DNA of 64,000 nucleotides from Psettodes erumei (lineage: Eukaryota > Chordata > Actinopteri > Pleuronectiformes > Psettodidae): assembly GCA_016785225.1 (NCBI GenBank), contig JAFBJZ010000865.1, positions 186,001 to 250,000 of the forward strand, given 5' to 3'. This document shows positions 1-10,334 of this stretch, piece after piece (the first letter of the stretch is position 1; every line of letters starts with the position of its first letter). The notes below the pieces were generated by a model. That model did no database searches and was not told the origin of the DNA. It was given only the letters and a program-made list of their open reading frames with translations. The position numbers and the translations under genes are program-made.

Positions 1-2865
1 ACACGTAACAGGCTGTCTGTAATAGGGAGTTGACTGTGCATTAAATTTACCCAACATAAGAACAGCGGTGGAGAAATCGGTGCGTTCACGGATACTTCGC
101 GTTGGGCAGAGCATCACGGACAGTGGAACTAGTCCGTGCAAGTTCAGGTGCAGTCTGTGTGTCACTGAGCGACGCTTAGGACGGAGACATCTGTGAGAGC
201 AGCTTTCTCCACTCGGAACGACCGTTTATCTGTAAGTGACAGCTCGTGTTTTGTGTTCTGTATTCAGCGGCAGCTTGCTACAAGTGCTTTCTGCACAGGA
301 TGCCCCAAATTGAGTTGGATTTCCCCAAAAGGTGGAATACAAGTTAAAGGACATGTTACAACATAGACGTTCTGCAACTTATATATTATGGGTTTTTCTT
401 CCTCATATGCATGCATACAGGTGTCATTTTTTTGTTGGATGAATTAAAACCCAGTCATCTTTATTTTTCAGTTCAGTTTATCAGTTTTCGGAAGAAAAAT
501 ATCGTAGTTGTTAAATCGGCTGATAATTACTGCCTATTTTGTGCATAATTGAAGAGATGCAGCGCCCGTTTCTGCAGCTAATATGAAGTGATGAAAAAGC
601 CTATAACTGGAAAACTACATGCACTATATATGGTAATGGCATGGTAGGTTTATGCACATGATGTTACAGTAAACGCTGTGAAATAAGTTTGCTGTTGAGA
701 CTTTCATATGCTGTTCACCTGCACATGGATGCTGTAGGTGCTCTGCCAGTATGTTCTCGATCTGCTTGTGTTGTCTGCTTCTTCTTTTTTTGTAATTTAT
801 CATGCCTCAGTCAGTGCAATTTATTAACTACATAAGATTTACAATGGTCTGTAATTGAAGTGTTATTGAATGCACGCTTGTGTGTATTGTTAAATTGATT
901 ACAATAGAAACTGCTGCCGTACAGTTAAATAACACATTGTGCAAAGCACACAAATGCTCAGTTTGAGGAGCCAGTTTGAAACTGTGTTCCCTAACAGCAC
1001 CATATCACTAAGTCCTGCAAGGAGCTGGAGCATGTGGTCTGCACTGCGCTGACTCACAGCAAGACGAGAGCCAAATAGACTTGTAACAGCTGCTGTTTCA
1101 AGAAGCCGAGGTTTCAGAACTCATACTTGAAAATCAGAGTCCCGCAGTTTCGAAGATCTTCAGAACATTCCCAGCTCGTTGAGTCCTGATTATACAACAA
1201 AGACTCAATGGATTTTGTTCAGTGCTGACCGATAACCCTGAATAGATGAGAACAAACCCAGTGTGGGGTGGAATTTAGTGGTACCTTAATTAGGATTTGG
1301 GTTATCCCACATTTACAATTTTAAGATTGAAGATTTTGTTAGCCTTTTACGAGTGGAGAAGAAGGGGGGTGGGAAAAACATCACCAACTTTAGATGTTCG
1401 TGTACTGATAACTAGTATTTTTTTTCTTTTTCATTATTATTACTATGTAACATTGATCTTACCATTATGTCTAACACAGTGTGAAAAATACCACATAGGG
1501 CAAATCCCTTACCCATAAAAAATAAAACCCAATGACATCTCAGTCCTGCCACAGGTGATGGCTGTCAAATGCCTGCCAGTACAGAGAAATCAAATCTTCA
1601 GTGGCAGACCCTTTAGTGGGGCCCCCATAGGGGGCATGGGGCTCTCTGAGCCTGCTTTCCTACAAAATATGGTTCCACGAAGGGCCTGAAGCTAACAGCA
1701 CTTCTGTAGGCCACAGTGCCAAACTAAATTATTTCTAATATCATGCAATATCACATTTTTTGACAAGTGGGAAAAAAATCCAAGTCCATTGGCTAATTTA
1801 ATAAGTTATTTATACTGCCTCATTGTCAGAGCATTTTTATTGAAAGATGAATGAAACAAAAAAGAGATACACACTTAGATTAAGATAATGATGTCTTCCA
1901 CCAGATTTGAAAAAAACAAAAACAGAGCTTACCCCAGCTGGTCTCATGGAGTGTTATGTACTGTGCCATTATCTGCCCTCACCACACAGCTGCTCTGGAA
2001 AGGGGATGGGTCACATGTGAATGCACTGAACAAACCATCTTTGGACATATCAATTTATCAATTACCCTTTCCACGTGTCATGTTGACAGTAGATATTAAC
2101 TACATCTGGGGATCATCACAATCAGAAACACACGATTCCTCAGCATAGTGGATTCAATCCTGAAAAAAAATGTAAGCAGCTTTATGGAAAAAAAAAACAT
2201 CACTGATTTGACACTGGTGCCCATGTGTGTTTGGTCATAAGACAGGGTGAAAATAAGCAAAATGGGAAATAAAGTCAGGATGAAGTAAAAGGCTTGTTAT
2301 AAGTTGTACACTAATAAATAACCTCAGTGAAAGGCAGTATCGTATCTCCACTGACTCATTTTGAAATTATCTGAAAGGCTTTGTCTAGAAAATGTCCAGG
2401 TATAACCGTTCATTTACATTGCCTTGGTTTCAGTGCTCATGCTGGGAAACCTAATTGAGGGGCCATTGAAAATAGTTGGTAATTCATATCATATAAAACA
2501 GGCTATCTGAAAATGATTGATATTAGGCCAAGCAGCACCAGTTTCCCTTGACAAGTCTTTTCCTGTAATGGATGGGCATGCAGTAGCAGTCACAATCTAA
2601 AAGTATAGTACTCAGAAATCTAGATGAAGCATCTATAGGTGTAATGGCTCACATTCATGTTGACATTCTTGGAACGACCATGCTTTAACAGTTTTATGGA
2701 CAATGCAGATCAATTCATAAATGAATGCCTTCCACAATTAGTCTTAGAACAAAGAATTTGGTCAGCACTTACACAACCTCAACACTTACTACTCTTTCGG
2801 CAGTCAAAGTTCTTTTCTCCTTCCACCTCGCAGTCTTTCCGATAAGGACGAACAAGTCTGCGGTG
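1..2865. other. Upstream noncoding DNA of the GPCR gene
   Basis: This is an A/T-rich stretch with no recognisable coding exon on either strand. The short open frames in it have no family signature and no plausible splice partners. A good splice donor (gtaagt) at 232 follows a GC-richer start of the window, so 1-231 could hold a noncoding first exon of the downstream receptor. That is inference only. No transposon protein, tRNA or long repeat was recognised. Confidence 0.4.
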
Positions 2866-5800
2866 ATGGACAGGGCACAAGACATGATGGCTTTGATCTG
2901 CTTGTTACTTCTCAAATTGCCAAAGGTTAGTTTTGGTAAAGAAGAATGTTAATTCTTTCTGTTGAGAGAAAATTTAATCAGACAAGGACAACTTTTAAAT
3001 TAGTCCAACTTTTATCTTCTGACATTTCTTCCAAGACAACGCAATAATATTTATGAGAAACCAATGAGCTAACTTTTTTCTAAAGCATCTTGTATATGTC
3101 TTTACAGTTTGAGATGGCAAGTGGAAAAGTTTTAGAGGAGACTTATCGGAAGTGGGTACATTATAAAGAAGACTGTTTCAAAATGATGGAAAATGAACCG
3201 CTCCCTCAAGGTATGGAGAGACATCATTCAAGTATAAAGGGAATAGGGCAACAGCCTAGATGGGAAACAAAAGGGAACTGAGAAAATGTAAAATCATAGC
3301 ATTTATAATTGCATCAACAATGATCATTTGTGACTTTTCTTTTGAGGAGCAGATATTTTTAAGTTTCTTATTTTTCCTTTCTAGCAGGCTTGTTCTGTAA
3401 CAGGACATTTGACAGATACGCCTGCTGGCCTGATACTCCTGCCAGCTCTTTGGTCAACATCTCATGTCCCTTCTACCTGCCCTGGTACGACAAAGGTAAA
3501 TCACACATTTAATGAGTCCTAACTTTGACAAAACAAACAATAAACATAAATGCGTTCATGACATTGTGTGCCCTTGCTAGGGAAGTTGGTGTTCATTACC
3601 GCCGAGCATGCAATTTCTTTTCCGTGTGTGCTGGAATAATAACTTTTCCAGTGCATTCTGTGATTGCCATCAGTCTACCGTGACCTTGATTAGGAGTAAG
3701 CCGGTGATGACTGAAGGAGTGACTTTTTCTCCTCCAGTGTCTCATGGAGTCGTGCGTCGACGATGTGGTTCTGACGGCCTCTGGGAAAGAGAGGATGGCG
3801 GGCAGGTGTGGAGAGACATGACCCAGTGTGAGGAGGAGAAAGAGGTTGCATCCCAGGAGGTACAGAAACCAAAATGTCTTGAGGGTTAATTTGCTGCAGC
3901 TGTGAGCCCTTCTCATTGCTTAAACATTTGAATCAAGCCAGGGAGGATTGCTTCTTTTGTGTAGCGCTCGCTGCCCTGCTTAAATAGGGGTCATTCCATG
4001 GCAGACGCAGGTCATCTAATAGATAGGAACAAACTCTGAAGTATTGTGCTGTCCAGCAAAGTGTATTCATATATACCATATATGCTACAGGGCCAGATGC
4101 TTTGTCTTTATCGGCATTTAACATCAGAAAATTATTACACATTCAAAGCTTAATGTCCGCATGATTATGAGTGTGTTAAGAGTGTGTGAAGTGTTGTGAT
4201 GGGTTTATGGCTTTCAGCTCTCCCTTTACCTCAAGATGAATTTTCCAAACTACAGTTACGCCTTTCATTCAAGCATGAAAGCCAAACCTGCCTAATGTTA
4301 TACAGTGGATTTATGTTGGATTTACATCCAATAATACTTCTTAATTAAGAGTGGAGGACAACATTTGGATTTCCCATCAAAAAAATAATTTGCATATATC
4401 ATATACTTAAGCTCTAGGTCTGTCGTCCGTGTGAGTTTAATTGAAGTTATAGAGTGAAGTAATTTATGATCTGATTTGTCTTTACAGCTGTGGTTCAAAC
4501 AACTGATGGTGAGCTTCAGGATGTTGTACACTGTTGGCTATTCCTTGTCCCTCTTCACACTCACAACGGCTCTTATCATTCTACTTAGTTTTAGGTAAGC
4601 TGTCTAACAGATGCGCAATCTTTTTGTCATATTAATGCATCAAACATATCAAAGTGCACTTTGGAAAATATGATTGTTAGTACCACTAATGAGTCTGCTT
4701 GACTCACTCCACCGTTTTTGCAGAGAGAGGGAGAGAAGCTTTCAAATGAAAATTGATAACATGCTGCAAGTTTAATTAAAAAAAAATAAATATATGATTC
4801 CTAACAATCAGTCTTCTGTACCTGCATTACAGGCATTATCGAAACAGAATCCAAAAATTGAGGTGATTAAAAAATGATTAAGCAAAACCATCATATTTAT
4901 TTGCAAGTTGTGTGCTTTTGCACATCAGATGAAAAAAAAATCAAGAAACATCACCAGAAAAGCAACTAAATCAAGAATGAATACACTGGATAATGTACTG
5001 GATAATGTGATGCACAGAATTCTAACTTTTCTGATTTTTATGTTCCCTGACAGGAAACTACATTGCTCCAGGAACTACATCCATGCCAATCTTTTCCTCT
5101 CCTTCATCCTGCGAGCTGTATCTGTTATTGTTAAGGACTCCATGCTGGAACGGCACTGGGGACGAGAAATCATGAAACAGACTGATGTGAGTGAGATGCT
5201 CAGCCACCAGGTGCGTCTTGTTTAAAATTTTACTGTTTATTGTAGTTACTTAGTTGGTTACCACTAAATACTCTCAGTGGAAATATCATATTTGAAGCCA
5301 ACACAGTCTGCAAATTTAAGCATTAGAGTATGTGTTTTTTACATCCATTCTTCTAGGCTGCTTTCGGCTGCAGGATAGCACAGGTGATGATGCAGTACTG
5401 TGTCCTGGCCAATCACTATTGGTTCTTCGGAGAAGCCATTTATTTGTATTCTGTGCTTATAGCCTCAGTATTCATCGACAACAACAAATACTTGCCTTAC
5501 ATCTGTCTCGGCTGGGGTGAGTTTCACCTCTTTGTGTTCAAATGAACATCTCCCTCTGCCATCTTCTCAAATCCAATTCCACTTTAAACCAAGGGGCACA
5601 GAGCCACAGAATCACAGATACATAACAGCTCATAATCAAAAAGCAGTCAAAAGTAGAAACCTTTTCATGGTTACACCTCTCTCGCTCTCTTTGGAACCCA
5701 TTAACACATTGAATGAGGTTCTTTTATGGTAAAGTGCCCTGTAACAGCAGCAAAGCTTTTTATACTGGATGGATACCATGGAAACATTTAAACAGTTATT

Positions 5801-7134
5801 TATTTAGTTGACACTCGTTTTTGAAAGCGCCTGCAGTATTGAAACTTGCCATCTTTACTGTCTTTTTCATAGGCACACCACTTTTATTTGTTGTTCCCTG
5901 GGTAGTGATGAAGCTATTGAAAGAAAACAAGGAGTAAGTGTTTGTGTGCACGTGTGTTTAATGTCCCCCTGTGCCCGATCGCTCCATGTGTAGAACCCTT
6001 TGATCCACATTAGAGAGTGGAGAAATCCCAACATCTGCTTTTCTTCCCAGGTGTTGGGCTGTCAATGAGAACATGATTTACTGGTGGATAATTCGTTTCC
6101 CAATTCTTTTTGCTTCACTAGTAAGGATTACTTAATTAAACCATCTACTCAGTGTTTTATTGCATGCTTTGCATGAACAGTGTAATACTGTATATACATT
6201 TTGCACAGGATACAACATATCATATTTGGATTTTCTGGTCAACAGGTCAACTTCCTGATTTTCATGAAGATCCTGAAGGTAATTCTTTCCAAATTACGAG
6301 CCAGCAACCAGAGTGGATACCCTGATTACAAGCTTCGGCAAGTTGTCCCAGCATATTTTCAGTGATAAATTCGAATTGTTAGATTAGTAGGGGCAACAAA
6401 GATGTAGCCAGAAAAATGAAAGGTAAAATAAAAAGGTAAAAAAACAAAAATAAGTATGTGTGATGTTGTGACAAATTGCTTGCTGTTTGATTTACCCTGT
6501 TAGGCTTGCCAAGGCAACCCTTACCCTCATTCCCCTGTTTGGGATTCATGAGGTAATATTCATCTTCGCTACAGATGAGCAGACAACAGGTGTTCTGCGC
6601 TACATTAAAGTTTTCTTCACCCTTTTCCTCAATTCATTTCAGGTAGGTTCCATTGACCAGAGAATGACTGCTTGCTATTGCTGATAAGTCTGATATTGTA
6701 AAACAATGTCACTGTCAAGACATGTTCTAACATGTTCATGTATAGCAATGTGTACAGTGCTGAAAATAAACAGGACTTTTCTTAACTCTCCTGGCCTATC
6801 TGCAGGGCTTTCTGGTGTCTGTGCTCTACTGCTATGCTAATAAAGAGGTTTGTTTTTCATCTCATATTGTGTATGCGTGTAAAAGTGTAAAATTAATCAA
6901 ATTAGTTTTTAATCATATTCAAATATTTTTAATATCCTCATAATGTGTTGATTTATATTCATCTCCCTAAAAAAACATTAAAGGTAGTCAGGTGAGGACA
7001 CAAAATTGGTACACTAAATAGCACATTAACACTGACATGTCTCAACTCCACTCTGGGTGCAGGTGAGGACAGAGCTGAGGAGGAAGTTACGCAGCTGGAG
7101 GATAGAGGCCGAGATTGTATGCTGTGGACAGTGA
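2866..7134 (+). CDS. Class B1 G-protein-coupled receptor, glucagon-receptor subfamily (probable glucagon receptor-like receptor)
   Basis: This is a plasma-membrane receptor for a glucagon-family peptide, expected to signal through Gs. Exons: 2866-2925, 3108-3210, 3388-3495, 3738-3859, 4488-4594, 5054-5210, 5357-5516, 5873-5933, 6051-6120, 6246-6337, 6504-6642, 6806-6847, 7063-7134. All phases close, giving 430 aa. The start has a hydrophobic signal peptide (about residues 1-20) and a good start context (G at -3 and +4). The ectodomain carries the six family cysteines and glycosylation sites NRT and NIS. TM1 lies in exon 5. The class B residues His in NYIHANLF, Glu in GEAIYLY, Asn in VNFLIF and Gln in SFQGF are present. 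LEETYRKW resembles GLP2R and MQYCVLANHYW resembles GLP1R, so the receptor is a distinct member. Adjacency to wdr90/rhot2 suggests grlr (gcrpr), a receptor kept in fish and birds and lost in mammals. Intron 10 has a GC donor, and a TGA ends the frame early in the tail. The family call is secure; the orthology is not. Confidence 0.9.
4833..4862 (+). other. Candidate 30-nt cassette microexon in GPCR intracellular loop 1
   Basis: Between the TM1 exon and the TM2 exon lies a 30-nt segment with an upstream pyrimidine-rich tract and acceptor (tgcattacag) and a downstream gt donor (AG|gtgatt). It enters and leaves in phase 2, the same phase as the flanking exons, so inclusion keeps the frame. It would insert ten basic residues (HYRNRIQKLR) between SFR and KLHC, exactly in intracellular loop 1. 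Known class B relatives (CALCR, CRHR1) have spliced inserts in this loop. The donor is weak, so the exon may be minor or not used. Confidence 0.4.
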
Positions 7135-7446
7135 CTAACCGTGCTTGACTCTCGAGTAGACACTTTCTCCAACACCACAGTGCCAGAGCGCAACAGATCC
7201 CTGCCTGACAGCTCACCCACTCCTGAGAGTTCACTGATGTTCAGACGCCAAGTTCAGCCAGCCTCCCTGCAACCGGACGCCTCTTTGCTGCACTGTCCAT
7301 CAGTGGTAAACAGAGACAACACCCTGCAGTGTGGGGATCAGGATGAGACTGGACAGTTGTCCATGGCGATGCAGGTGTCCTTCCTCATTCATCTTCAAGA
7401 CCCTGTGGATTTACTCCCACATGTTGTAAATATAGATTCAGACTGA
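7135..7446 (+). other. In-frame open extension after the GPCR stop codon (possible readthrough C-terminal tail)
   Basis: The last receptor exon ends CAG TGA at 7132-7134. The next codon is CTA and the same frame then stays open for 103 codons to a TGA at 7444-7446. The extension is rich in Ser, Thr, Pro and Arg (for example SLPDSSPTPESS), like cytoplasmic tails of glucagon-family receptors that are phosphorylated and bind arrestin. A random run of 103 sense codons is unlikely (about 1 percent with equal codon use). Explanations are readthrough at TGA-CTA, a nonsense variant or sequence error in a normal long tail, or removal of the stop by splicing. Confidence 0.5.
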
Positions 7447-8305
7447 ATACATTGTTGCACTTACTGTGCATTTTAAGATTTTCTGTAGTTTATTGTTAAT
7501 ATGTAAAACTGTGAATTTTTGAACTATGTAAGTAAGTTAAATTGTGAAACTGTTAATATGGAATTAGTGACTGTGATCATTTAAAGGTTGAGGCATCTTT
7601 AAGTAATTAATACAGTTGGGAGTATAAAAACTGTAAGGATATGTGTTTACATTGACTCATTTAATGTATAATGAAAGCAGTACATAAGCACATGGGCAAT
7701 GGGTCACTCATATTCTAAAAAAGGTAATGTCTGGGGTGATGACTGTACCGCAACATACTACAGGAAGGTAGAAACAGCAGTAGACTAGTAAACAAAAACA
7801 ATATCAACAGAAACACAAGTATAAGATAGGTTGTAAATTTCAAAGTGTTAACATAATCTACAACAGACCTACAGGGAGAAAAAAACATAAACTGGGCGGT
7901 AATTTATGGCCCCAAAATTAGAAAGTTTCTACTCTCTGTTGATTCCACGCAAGGAACTTCATTTCCCAGAATTCCGGGGAAGGAAACGCGCAGACGTCAA
8001 GAGCGTCATGCTGTCGTTGGTAACGGCGGAGGCTGGAGCGGGAAGGATACAACTGCTGCAGTGAGCGCTCGATGTCAAATTAAAACTGTTGTTTACGTAG
8101 TACCAGGGAGGACTGAGAAAGCCGCGGCGTTAATGATGCGAAACGAACTCTTTTGTTTTAATGTCTCAAACGCTGTGGAAGGGAGAGGGAGGTTTCCGGG
8201 CATTTAACCGTCTGTTTGCTAGCTAACATCTGCGAACTTATACTTTACTGCTCGAGCTTGAAACAAGAGTTTGCAGCGAGAGCAACAGGTGGATATTCGC
8301 TACCA
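7447..8305. other. GPCR 3' flank and wdr90 promoter region
   Basis: The left two thirds are A/T-rich and probably hold the receptor 3' UTR; no canonical AATAAA was found. From about 7920 the sequence becomes CpG-richer and TATA-less, as expected for the promoter and 5' UTR of wdr90, whose start codon is at 8306. A ZNF143-like element lies at 7956-7975, and a GGTAAC half-site of an RFX X-box lies at 8018-8023. Confidence 0.5.
7956..7975 (+). promoter_or_regulatory. ZNF143/THAP11 (SBS)-like promoter element upstream of wdr90
   Basis: The segment contains ACTTCATTTCCCAGAATTCC, close to the vertebrate SBS consensus (ACTACAATTCCCAGAATGC type). It sits about 330-350 bp upstream of the wdr90 start codon in a TATA-less, CpG-containing stretch, the usual setting for this motif at housekeeping promoters. 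The match is by eye and was not scored with a matrix. Confidence 0.5.
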
Positions 8306-10334
8306 ATGGCCTCCAAAGGTAAAACGAACAATAAAGTGTTTCATAAAAAAGAGAGAAAAGTTAATGCTGTTGTAATGTACTGAAGTATTACTGTTACTAA
8401 ACCCTGTAGTGTCTTCCCAGGTTGGCAGCATCCCTATGTCAACATATTCAAACATGTCAGTGTTGAAGACTGGAAAAGGTCTGCAAAAGAGGGGGATGTG
8501 TCAACATACAGGGTAACGTAGTCCTGCACGATGTAATTGTCATGGTTAAAGTCATGCTTGAACCCCAAATTATCTTTTAACCGCCAAGCACCCATGGAGG
8601 CTTCAAAAGTGTCTGTTTTCTGTCCATTGTTTCCTCCTTCAGGCAGCTGTTTGATTAGTAAGAGTACAGTGTGCAGTGTGTTCACTTTATCTACACTCAC
8701 CCCCCCCAGGACAAGACACTGAAGTGTTCGGTGTTCCGAATCAGGGGTCCTGTTCCTGCCAACAGCTACATCCTGGTACCCAAGAACAGCAACCACTCTC
8801 TGGGACTGATAGGACGCTACTTCTACCTTCTCTTCAGGCCCACTCCCGGCAAATACTTTGTGGTACACCTGGACGTGGCTGCAGAGGTATTTTTATTCGG
8901 TCATCTCGCCCGTGTTTGCGCTGCAGTCAGGAGTATTGACGTATCTATGCAATCCAAACGATCTCTCACATGATATTTATTTTCCTACAGAGTCACGTGA
9001 CTGGATTTTGTTTTGAAATCCATCAAGAGACTAATCCGCAGCTCTGCGTTATTAGCTTTCTTTGTAATTCTTTGACCTTTCAAAATTTGCTTTTTTTAAT
9101 CTGTTGGCATTCAAGTTTAATTGAGATGCTGACGTGCGTACTCTAATATCCTATACCATCAAATTTTGTGAAAAAATGATTGAACTTATTGTCTTTACGC
9201 TCTTTGTTTAAATTTATGTGGCTAAATCAAATTGGTTTTGATTTTTGACGTTGGTTTTTCCAGCTGAAATTAAATTGATAGCAAGAGGGAGACATTTTCT
9301 ATCCATCCCTGTCTCCCTGTGCTGTGATGTATAGGAGGGCCAGGTGATCCGTATCTCCTTCTCCAACATGTTCAAAGAATTCAAGTCCACCGCGACCTGG
9401 CTTCAGTTCCCTTTCCTGTGTGGAGCTGCAAAGGATTCGGTTTATGAAAGCACGGCCAAATCTGCAAGACGTGGTAAGACGCGTGTGCGCGCATGCAACC
9501 ATGCTTACATCATCAGTAATCAAGCACGTCTTGCTACAGTAGTTGCACTTATGTCTATGTTTCGCCAGGTCTGGTGGGTCCAGCCCCCGCTTCTGTGTGC
9601 TGGACCTGCCTAATGCTGGATCTGCAGTACACGCTCTCGGTCTACCTGAACCGCTGCTTCAGTCACCTGAAGAGCATCAAGCTTTGTGCCAACATGGCAG
9701 TGAAGAACATGTTCACCACTGACCTTCTGCTCGATCCAGGTAGGACTTCACACACTTGAGTGAATTTACTCCCCCCTCCCCGCCTTTGGATTTTTGTTTT
9801 TGATAATGTCATATATAGTGTATACACACATCATATCTGTATGGGAATGTCGCCCGTTGTTTTTCACTAGCTTGACATGATGCCCTGTGGGGAAAAAAAC
9901 GTGTCAGTGCCCTTCTTTTCAATACAGAGATTGATACAGAGGTTTCATTATTGGAGCTTGAAAGAGCCTCATCAGTCTCAAAGCTTATTCAAACTATTCA
10001 ATTCCCAGAGACGTCTAAGACGTCTGCCATGGTAATATAGGTTGAATATTAAGAACATTTTGAAAGCACATCAGCACTGCACTTAGTGGGGCGGGGGTGC
10101 TTTCTGCATATAATTACTATTCAGTGTCAGGCTGAGTCAGAGTGTATCCTCCGATTTCCCTTATGAGTTTTTTTTCCATCTCCTTGTCCAATTTCCTCTC
10201 TTGACAGGAGTTTCCTTCAGTGAAGCTAAGCTGATGGGTCTGGCTTCTTCTCAGGGAACAGGTCCCATGCCCAGAGACATGTCCTTCCCTGTGCCCAAGG
10301 GAGGCTCCTGGCATGACCTCTATGATTATATCAG
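8306..10334 (+). other. wdr90: wdr90 exons 1-6: CFA20-like (DUF667) N-terminal domain
   Basis: Exons: 8306-8318, 8421-8512, 8710-8886, 9335-9473, 9569-9739, 10208-10334 (residues 1 to about 240). The translated segments include LKCSVFRIRGPVPANSYI, LIGRYFYLLFRPTPGKYF, IRISFSNMFKEFKSTATW, LNRCFSHLKSIKLCANM and MPRDMSFPVPKGGSWHD, which align almost residue by residue with human WDR90. This domain is homologous to CFAP20, an inner-junction protein of ciliary doublets, and carries the tubulin-binding activity. The first exon is only 13 coding nucleotides. Confidence 0.95.

Noticed and set aside
1888..2148. 86-codon frame upstream of the receptor
   Set aside because: No family similarity, no coding-like composition, no splice partners.
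4908..5225. Frame extending upstream of GPCR exon 6 as a separate small gene
   Set aside because: The upstream part is intron; only 5054-5210 carries receptor sequence, bounded by good splice sites.
6504..6525. X-box-like GCCAAGGCAAC in the receptor
   Set aside because: It lies in the conserved coding sequence for RLAKAT and is explained by the protein.
7132..7134. Selenocysteine reading of the receptor TGA
   Set aside because: No selenoprotein precedent in class B GPCRs, and no SECIS-like structure was identified downstream; the TGA-CTA context fits readthrough better.
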